DNA from: Uranotaenia lowii
Lineage: Eukaryota > Arthropoda > Insecta > Diptera > Culicidae
Direction of reading: 5' to 3'
Assembly: GCF_029784155.1 (NCBI RefSeq)
Contig: NC_073692.1
Location: 319,753,641-319,817,640, forward strand
DNA length: 64,000 bases
Made by a program: the position numbers and the translations under genes. Every line of letters starts with the position of its first letter. The first letter of the stretch is position 1. Shown piece by piece: positions 56,878 to 64,000 of this stretch. Below the pieces are notes generated by a model. That model ran no database searches, was not told the origin of the DNA, and was given only the letters and a program-made list of their open reading frames with translations.

Positions 56878-57842
56878 CACAGTTGTCCAGAACAAACATT
56901 TATCGTGACAAAATTGATTACGCAAAGTATATACATTTTAGACATATGATGTCTTCTGCAAAGTTGTTCACAATTTTGAGGACCGTATTTTGCAAGAATA
57001 ATTTATTAGAACGTGTCGTCCTCCTGGGAATTCATAATGCTAATTTCTTTCAGGAGCTAGATAGAGCAAAAATATGTTCTACAATGTTGTAGATTTAGAT
57101 TTTTTAACAAACTTTGCTGAACACATAAAAGTCGTACGATGAAACGTTGTCATTTTATAATTTTTTTTAAGATTTACATATTAGAACGTGTCGAAAAAAA
57201 ACAGTTTTTTGACCATAACTTTTTCTAGTGAAGTTGTACAGTATTGATGTATTCTAAACAATTGATCAGCAAAACAATGCGCAAAAAAGTTATAAAAATT
57301 TACTCTTACGAAGATGTCCTCAAAAGGTCGCTGATTACTTCTGATCCGCTTATTTCATTGACCAATCGCGTTCCGAGAGTCAAAGAAATTCCACCACTGC
57401 CTGAAGCTGCGGAAAATTTGTTAAAGAAAGAATTTTCTTATAGCGATTGAATTTTGTTAATTTTGTTCCAAATATTTATAAAAATAATAAAATGTTTAAG
57501 ATCATTGTTAAATAAGAAGCGGAACAATTCAAAACAATATCATGAGTATTGGTTGGCTTGTGTATTGGTACTGGTTGTGTTTCTGATAAAAAAAAGGATT
57601 AAAATTGAATAAAATTTCATAAAAAATCATGAGAAATTAAGATTTAAAAAATAAAAAATCTCAAACGTAAAAAAAACCTATCTCTAATTTTTTCAGCATT
57701 AAATATTTATATCTTAAACTATTCTTCCAAAATACGGTCCTCAAAATTGTGAACAACTTTGCAGAAGACATCATATGTCTAAAACGTATATACTTTGCGT
57801 AAATAATTTTGTCACGATAAATGTTTGTTCTGGACCACTGTG
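56878..57842. mobile_element. Foldback-type TIR element with long inverted repeats
   Basis: Left end CACAGTTGTCCAGAACAAAC; right end in reverse complement CACAGTGGTCCAGAACAAAC. The inverted repeats run about 125 bp at high identity (to about 57005 and from about 57715). CAGTG occurs on both sides (56873-56877, 57843-57847) as a probable 5-bp target duplication, and the flanks join to match the sister unit of the GC-rich repeat. The ~700-bp centre has one 68-codon frame. Superfamily not assigned. Confidence 0.8.
57244..57450 (+). CDS. Small ORF inside the foldback element, unknown
   Basis: 68 codons (MMYSKQLISKTM...), with a compositionally ordinary C-terminal half: SDPLISLTNRVPRVKEIPPL and PEAAENLLKKEFSYSD. 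GC content is higher than in the rest of the element, and the frame ends cleanly at TGA. It is not recognised as a transposase. It could be a captured host fragment or the tail of a lost transposase. Confidence 0.3.
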   Translation: MMYSKQLISKTMRKKVIKIYSYEDVLKRSLITSDPLISLTNRVPRVKEIPPLPEAAENLLKKEFSYSD

Positions 57843-57990
57843 CAGTGGTTAACCCTCTTCCCTCGAGATCCGCTACGAGGAAGGTAAAGTCTTATCCCCG
57901 CAGTTTCCCTCTTAGGAAGCGGCACTACTCGGATACCCCCCGACATTAGGGTATCCTACACACACGGTCGAGAAGACTTAGCCCTCGCAC
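57843..57990. repeat. GC-rich tandem repeat, unit 2 continued
   Basis: GGTAAAGTCTTATCCCCGCAG at 57879 matches GGTCAAGTCTTATCCCCGCAG at 56468; TACTCGGATACYCCCCGA occurs in both. Continues the unit broken at 56877. Confidence 0.7.
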
Positions 57991-58170
57991 AAAGTGTACC
58001 TGTACATGACGCACATTTGACCGGTTGTTCTCTACCTGCACGAGAAATGGATATTACTCGAGGAGGACCTGCGTACACTCGAAGTATTCGCGAATCATAT
58101 GCACTTTGACACTGATCAGAAGAGAGGACGAACGTAGAGAAAGAGATCGTCAACGAAATTTAAAATGCTT

Positions 58171-58953
58171 AAGGCGACATCCATAAATTACGTAACGCAA
58201 AAAATGCACTTTTTTGACCCCCTCCCTCCGTATGTCACAAATCGTAACGCTTCGACATACCCCCCTACGAAAATTACGTAACGCTCACTATAACCACACC
58301 CCCCCCCCTCCCGTCTTCTCATTGATTTTCGAATAAAAAAAATAAAAATAACATAATTTTTTAAACGTTCTTTAAATCGGAATTATTTTCCATCCAAATC
58401 GCTTCTGAGTACTCATTGATGATAACTCTCTGATAAAATAAATGAATTGTCTTATTTGCTCTGTGCTTGTTAACTGGTGAACTACCTTGTTTACTTTATT
58501 TTGTTCTAGCAGCATAACTTGTTATGCAAAATATACGCCACTTCATAATATTCATCGGAATAATCCGAATCAATTGAGAAAAAATAATAAAATTTCCTTC
58601 TAAAGATTGGATAGTGTTCTTGGGGTAAATGTACCTAATATTCGGTTTTCCAACGGTTATTTCACGGATATCCAATACACGTTTAGTCTATCTTAGAATC
58701 TTTGAATAGGAATGGTTACAAACCAGTTTCAATCTTGTTAAAGTTTACAAATTTTAAGCTGATTTTGGTTTGCTTATCATTCAGCAAAAATTGCATGATA
58801 TCAAAAAAGCTGCGGTTAAACTGAAATTTTTTAGGAAAAAAATCGTTACGTAACGATGAGCATACCTCCCCCCTCCCCTATGTCACAATTTGTAACGCTA
58901 GAGCTTACTCCTTCCCCCCTAGGAGCGTTACGTAATTTATGGATGCCCCCTAA
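58171..58953. mobile_element. PIF/Harbinger-like MITE
   Basis: Element 58174-58950. Ends GGCGACATCCATAAATTACG and, in reverse complement, GGGGGCATCCATAAATTACG, extending through TAACGC. TAA duplications lie at 58171-58173 and 58951-58953. A three-base T(A/T)A duplication and G-rich start fit PIF/Harbinger. Subterminal ACGTAACG and TATGTCACAA...CGTAACGCT blocks are inverted on both sides. The ~550-bp AT-rich centre has no transposase. Confidence 0.75.
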
Positions 58954-60313
58954 GGAAAGCCTCGTAGGACACCACAATTCAGAAGCAACACAATGTTAAG
59001 GCGCGTTATAATTCGTAAGTCCCTGAGAAACTAATTCATCTCATCGAAGCACAGTACGAGGCGTTTTCGTGCAGTCTTGCACGATGGTATCTTGTCTGAT
59101 CCAACACAACTGCTGGAGTGAGATAAGATTGTAACTTGGATGTGGTTGGAAATCCTAAGAGAATGGTTGATGTAACTGGCTTTAAGCCTCGAAGGCGTGT
59201 ACCAATCTGAAATTGGCGGAAGAGAAACTTAAAAGGGGCCACCCTGTATAAGTGCAAGAGCACAGCTTATCCTATGCTTTGGTAATACCATGGGTCACAT
59301 CATGCCCAAGGTGGGACCAGATAAAAACACCCGGCTGTAGCGGCAAAGAAGTCCCGGCCGTTTGTGGTTACAGGCCCGAGTACAGAATACGCCACACTCA
59401 ATCGATTCATAATGGACAAATGAAACTGCGAAAAAATATAACCTTCTCTGCAGTGGATCGCTCTAGGAAAGGGATATTTCATTGCCGAGTATACTTTCGG
59501 GGTAGAGCGATTTTCTGAGCCAAGGAAATCTCAATTCTGTATCGTAAATCTTAGGAGGTTTTTTTTTTCAGAAATCCAACTCTGTGTCTCTCTGTTTAAG
59601 AAGAAGTTCCACTAATGCAACGTGATGGGTTGTTAGTCCAGGATAAGCGATTCCCGATCGTAACGCGTCTCGATGGGTGAAACAGTCCTCGAGTCTTTAA
59701 GAGGATAAGCCAGTCCTTGACTCTTAAATTTTTCTGGTCGGTTCGTCTAGCTGACTAATAAACAAGGCTAACTTCATTTCTACAAGGGGAAAAAGCTACC
59801 CACTGGTAAAAATTAACTAAATTCGGTGGTCAAATCGTGCGCAAGTTATTTGGGCCGCTAGCGGGGAGATATTTTGAATAATTTCGTAATGTAGTCTCGC
59901 CTGGGATTTTCGAATATAAAGAAGGAGAAAAAAATGAAAAACTTGATGTATACCTAGTACATAGAAAGCTGAAGATCTGTGGAAGTTTAAAATCAGACAG
60001 AATTACATAACGGTTGACACACGATGAATAGCTACATACATACAAAGAAGACCACCTCCAAATGCGACCATTTTCCCTTCAAAGCACTTCGACAGGTCTA
60101 ACAAAGTTTATTATCTGTTTTGGAATCGTGCCATTACGCAGAAACTGTGATGGAGTGGTAAAATTTTTGATTTTGTGCCGAAGGAGGACAACCGGCTAAA
60201 TTTGTCATAACTTCAACCAATTTAAAAATTTTGAGCATTTTTTAGGTTAAAGCTTCACGAAACACAAAACGCCATCAAAAATAGCCGTGATTTGAAAAAA
60301 AGGTGGTTTATAG
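58954..60313. other. Mixed DNA with a possible Gag-like fossil
   Basis: 59240-59520 has a + stretch whose translation in shifting frames recalls a zinc-knuckle segment (GHIMPKVGPDKNTRL), too decayed to define. The rest has short frames only, and no element ends were found. Confidence 0.3.
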
Positions 60314-60315
60314 TA

Positions 60316-61146
60316 CCGTAAAACGGGGTAATTTTGATCACCGGGGTAAATTTGACCAACAATAAACTTTTCCACATTATCATCAATACTCAGTCTATAG
60401 TTTGAATTTTTGAAAAATGTTTTCTACGTTTGAAAGCCAATTAATTCAATATCAAATAGGCAATATTTGGATTGTATTTGATTTTTTTTTTCTGTTAATA
60501 AAAAATCTAGTTTCAAAATCTTAAATTATCTATTTTTCCAAGGCTCGCAAACATCACAACCTCTCCTGGTGTGTGATGATAACAAAAAGCTTTTAGAAGC
60601 AAACGGGATGTTTAATGTGAAAGAACAACTTCTTTTCTTTCTATATGAACAGTTATTGTGCTATTTTTATTGTCATTGAATGATAAATTTTTGATATTTA
60701 AAAAATAAGGACATTTTCCAAGAATAATAAGCCCGTATTGGACAAATTGATAGAAACCTTATCAAATCGTTAACTTTGAAGAAAAATTGAAAATGGAAAT
60801 AGTGGGGGGAGGGGGGGGGGGGGCATGGAAGAGTATGTTAAGGTCAAATTTCATTTGTATTTAGAAGCTAAAACTATTTAACAATTATCATTATTTTTGC
60901 CCCTAAATGTATGCAGTATTATAGTTATTTTTTCGATTATTAATATTTTTAAAATAAAACGTTTAAAATCAAGGTTAAATTGATTAACTAGTATTTGTAA
61001 ATATTATGAAGATGTTTTGCATCCATGTTTTACGTTCATAGGAGTCCAGTATTGGTTTTAAAAATATAAAACATGCCACATTCCCCTTAACAAAAAAATA
61101 ATCGAAATATATTAAAAAAAGTGATCAATATTACCTCGGATTACGG
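60316..61146. mobile_element. TIR element, family A copy 4
   Basis: 831 bp. Left end CCGTAAAACGGGGTAATTTT; right end in reverse complement CCGTAATCCGAGGTAATATT. TA flanks at 60314-60315 and 61147-61148. Internal motif CCCCTAAATGTATGCAGTA at 60901. The left end also has a tandem second G-rich block (CACCGGGGTAAATTTGACC). A poly(G) run lies at about 60804-60822. No coding capacity. Confidence 0.85.
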
Positions 61147-61148
61147 TA

Positions 61149-63152
61149 CTACATTATAGATGGTGCATGTGGTGCCCAAAAATTAATGTCAACAAACTTT
61201 TTAATTGAACACTATCTCAAAAACCACTTGAAAGAACGTCACAATAATTTGCACATGTACACATTACTTTACTAGGTAGATTCACTGAAAATTTCATCGA
61301 TTTCCATTCATGCATTCAAAAGTTATTCACAAAACAAAGTGTTGCATTTTTTTCGAATACACTCCTTAGTACGGTATTTTCAGTGAAGTGGATATGTGAT
61401 TTTACTATTTTCGGTAACATTTTTAGTTACAATAGTCCGCCCGAAAGTGAGTCAGCTCAATTTTAAATCGAACTTCGAGATCAGTGAAATTTTTGAGTTT
61501 TTATAAATTATTTCATGCACTTCAGAAGCCAGCATGAATAGGAAGTATATAAAACTTGTGCAAATGCATCAGCTTAATTTTAAGTAATTAATCGATGTGT
61601 GAATGTTGAGGTAGCGCTGCAGAAGGCCGTTATTTAAAACTATAAAAACGTTTCAAATTAAAATGGATTCAAATTCTTGTTTCCCTGAAACTAGTTTGAT
61701 TTTTTTGCATATTTCCATAACGTTTTCAAACACTTTATAGTTTCAGCTAATCTTTTCTAATCAGGACTCAATTACATATTTTATCTTTTAGCTTTCTATC
61801 AATTTTTTTTTTAAGAATTTTATTGTAGCATCGAAACTTTCCGCAAGTATCACTTTCCAACCGCGTGATCGATTCTTCTAACACAGCCGTTCGTCAATAT
61901 TTGTCACCAATGACCTCGGTTTTTGCACAATGTAATGTGGCCTGATTTCAAAGTTTAACATTTTGCATAAAAAAAAGTCTAGGAACACGAACCGTGCGTT
62001 CCCATAGCCTCGGCCTGTTCTGTACACGTCACCTCGACCGATTTGCCTTGATAGGCTCGCTAGGGAAAAAAAAAAACAATCCAGTCCAACCTTCCACCGT
62101 TATGTGAAGGTACTTTCTACGTTCGTTGGTAATGATCCAACAACAAAAAAACGCGATTACGTGGGAGGATTACACTCTCGGCTAAAGTCAATACCGTCTA
62201 CGCGCGTCTACTTCCGATATCCGGTGCGACACCGTTCGACTGTTGGGCAGACCGATAGAAATACACAGGTACGCCCGGAACCGAATCTAAACTCTGTCTA
62301 ATGCATCCGCTTAAGGCTCCGGGGGTTCTTTGTGCTGCAAATGGAAATCTCGCGCGGTTTTCCGCTCTCTTCCTATGCATGGGGGAAAAATCTATCGAAC
62401 CCACTAAATGAGTTGTTTATTCGGGAGTAAACAGTCGGCATGGTGATCCTCAAATATAGAGACAACAATTGAGTACTTTTGAATGGGTTATCGTTTTATT
62501 GTTGGAAATTGTTGTTTTTTCTTTGGGCTTATAAAAACGTATCACGACGAGGTTTAGTTGTATGGGTTGTCTATGGGAAATAAGGGTTTTATCCGTTAAC
62601 CGCCTAGAAAAAAACGTAACCGGAAAAGTGCTACTGAACGTCTGCTTCTTAAAGTACACTATCCACGGCTCTGTCAATGTTGCTGGACGAGACCATTTAG
62701 CAAATAAAAGAGTTTAGCTGTACGAAAAAACAAGGAAAGTTTTCCTATCCTGTATCTGTTCTTCATTCTAAGGCCTGTTTTATTCGTTCCGAGTCGATAA
62801 GTTGGTGACCTGGTTTTTATTAACTTCGCGTATCATGACGAATTTTCCGTTGTCAGCTGATGTAGTAAAGCGATAAGATTAGATCAATATTTTATGGCAA
62901 TTTAATATCGGAATGGAATCGATAGGTTCTGCGATTCTTGGAGCTGAGATTGAAGTGCAATGAACGAATAAAAAAATTTGTTCAGTTTCAATTAAATTTT
63001 TCTGATTGTCTTGTCTTAGAAGAAACCCGAATGGATTCAAATTCCTTGGCCTTGTCGCTCAATAATATGTATTTTCAAATAAATTTCAAGTTTCAAACAA
63101 ACTTGAATGTTTCCTTTAAAAAAGTCGTGATTATGATCAAAAGATAACATTG
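61149..63152. other. Mostly AT-rich; GC-richer unique segment at 61980-62430
   Basis: No firm gene. 62104-62301 holds a 65-codon + frame (MKVLSTFVGNDPTTKKRDYV...) in balanced-composition DNA, with no recognised domain. The segment could be a leader exon or regulatory DNA. The rest is AT-rich without features. Confidence 0.3.
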
Positions 63153-63498
63153 ACATCTTAAGGTAATGAATTTTTTATAAAGGGATAGAAAGTTAGAAGA
63201 AATGAAAAATGGTGAGAATGAGCGGGTGGAATTTGTTAAGAAGCATTATCATCACATACCGGATTTTTTTCGGCACGGAACTACTGCTATGGAATGGTAG
63301 ATACAGATAGAGGGATGCAACCTTATACAAGCCGTATGGGAAACATTTCTCAGATTTAATCTTTTTTGGTCAGATTTGAGCTTTTTTGATAAGATTTAAG
63401 CTTTTATCTCCAATGCTATCAAAGCAAAAAAAAAGTCATCATTTTTTATTTCTTCTAACCGCCTATCCCTCAATTAAAATTTCATCATCTTAAGATGT
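63153..63498. mobile_element. Short TIR element (MITE)
   Basis: 346 bp. Left end ACATCTTAAGGTAATGAA; right end in reverse complement ACATCTTAAGATGATGAA. Inverted similarity continues through GGGATAG...GTTAGAAGAAAT, about 60 bp. GAATGAGCGGG follows the left arm, as in the palindromic MITE at 27559 (GAAAATGAGCC). No coding capacity. Confidence 0.7.
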
Positions 63499-63569
63499 CC
63501 TTTCTAAAAAGGACATCACTTTTCACCGATAAGGCCGATTAATTAAGTAACAAACGTAATATTACGGTG

Positions 63570-63594
63570 TTTTTCCTCTCTCTCTTCGTTTCAG
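63570..63594 (+). promoter_or_regulatory. Possible 3' splice site
   Basis: TTTTTCCTCTCTCTCTTCGTTTCAG: a long pyrimidine tract and CAG ending at 63594. No exon frame can be followed because a hAT-like end starts seven bases later. Confidence 0.35.
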
Positions 63595-63600
63595 GAGACT

Positions 63601-64000
63601 CAGGGTGTCGACTACCTGGAAAAACCTGGAAAATCAGGGAAAATCAGGGAATTCAATTTGCATCAGGGAAAATCAGGGAATTTTTGCACCAATCAGGGAA
63701 AAAATAATGATCCTGATTTTATTTGAAGAAATTAAAACGTCATAATTTATTATCTGCTTAAAAATCTGCGGATATGACACTAAGAATGCTATGAAAAATT
63801 GTCTTAAGCTCAGCGAAAAGCAACTTCTGCAATTTCGTATCGAATGCAAAGGAATGCTGAAGGCAATTGTACTTAAGTTAATGAAGCGATCGCCATTAAC
63901 TTATCCTCTGACCAAGGCCGCCTCTTGTCTTGATCCGGCAGTTAACAGCAGCGATACCAAATTGGCCAAAAAACGATTTGAGAAGACTTTGACTATATTG
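63601..64000 (+). mobile_element. hAT-like element, start (runs off the window)
   Basis: Starts CAGGGTGTCGACTACCTGG, a hAT-type CAGGG terminus, followed by repeated ATCAGGGAAAATCAGGGAA subterminal motifs. A transposase-like frame follows from about 63770. The right end and target duplication lie outside the window. Confidence 0.6.
63768..64000 (+). CDS. hAT transposase-like fragment, open at the window end
   Basis: The + frame reads GYDTKNAMKNCLKLSEKQLL, then a segment ending KRSPLTYPLTKAASCLDPAV, then KLAKKRFEKTLTIL at the last base. The SPLxYPLxxxxSCLDP pattern is typical of the C-terminal part of insect hAT transposases, just before the dimerisation region. That it lies so close to the 5' terminal repeat suggests an internal deletion or that the N-terminal part is on another exon. 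There is no stop up to the end of the window and no convincing start codon. About 77 codons are visible. Transposases of this type cut and paste the element; this copy is probably incomplete. Confidence 0.5.

Noticed and set aside
56342..57092. Frames of 122, 140 and 160 codons on the + strand
   Set aside because: They lie in a GC-rich tandem repeat low in stop codons, overlap each other and run into the foldback element. No domain seen.
59240..59520. Gag-like zinc-knuckle gene
   Set aside because: Resemblance is seen only across shifting frames, with Cys/His residues missing. Kept only as a possible fossil in the regional note.

Overview
This window is AT-rich (about one third GC by eye), gene-poor eukaryotic DNA made mostly of transposable elements. 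An insect, probably a mosquito (Culicidae), is the best guess. The reasons are a tRNA-derived SINE in three copies, several mosquito-like non-LTR retrotransposon families (CR1/Jockey-like, R1-like, RTE-like), a Penelope-like element, and many TIR elements flanked by a TA duplication with starts such as CCGTAAACTGGGG. The species assignment rests on memory, not on a search. There is no bacterial or phage signal: no operons, no ribosome-binding-site pattern and no CRISPR.

Layout. 0-0.5 kb holds a possible last exon. 1.2-5.1 kb is a head-to-tail pair of Helitron-type elements, each filled with ~148-bp tandem units. 5.4-9.5 kb has two TA-flanked TIR elements and a SINE fragment. 12.3-14.8 kb is a nested stack: a tRNA-like sequence is split by a TIR element, which itself holds a second tRNA-like sequence and a complete non-autonomous Helitron. 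16-22 kb is mostly unrecognised AT-rich DNA with one TIR element and one tRNA-like SINE. 23.0-25.1 kb is a decayed CR1/Jockey-like retrotransposon, with a Penelope-like element (RT plus GIY-YIG) inserted directly beside it at 25.1-26.6 kb. 27.6-38.5 kb carries a palindromic MITE, a possible exon near 30.6 kb, a TIR element with repeated terminal motifs, a 1.7-kb minisatellite, another TIR element and a SINE. 39.8-47.9 kb has a further TIR element, a young SINE with a 12-bp target duplication, and a hAT-like element (8-bp duplication) that was invaded by an ORF1-only retroelement with an intact 394-codon Gag-type ORF. Next comes a degraded Helitron. 49.8 kb holds the best host-gene signal, a short first coding exon starting MGCNTS followed by a splice donor. 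50.9-55.6 kb has three non-LTR fossils. 55.6-58.0 kb is a GC-rich repeat island split by a long-TIR foldback element. 58.2-61.1 kb has two more TIR elements. 63.2-64.0 kb ends in a short MITE and the start of a hAT-like element with a transposase-like reading frame running off the window.

How it fits together. Most of the sequence is probably intron or intergenic DNA that has absorbed repeated insertions. Nesting gives relative ages: hosts such as the tRNA-like sequence at 12.3 kb, the CR1-like element at 51-53.8 kb, the hAT-like element at 43.4 kb and the GC-rich island at 56-58 kb are older than what sits inside them. The only clearly intact coding sequence of a mobile element is the Gag-type ORF at 44.2-45.4 kb. 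The host-exon calls are predictions from reading frame and splice signals only.
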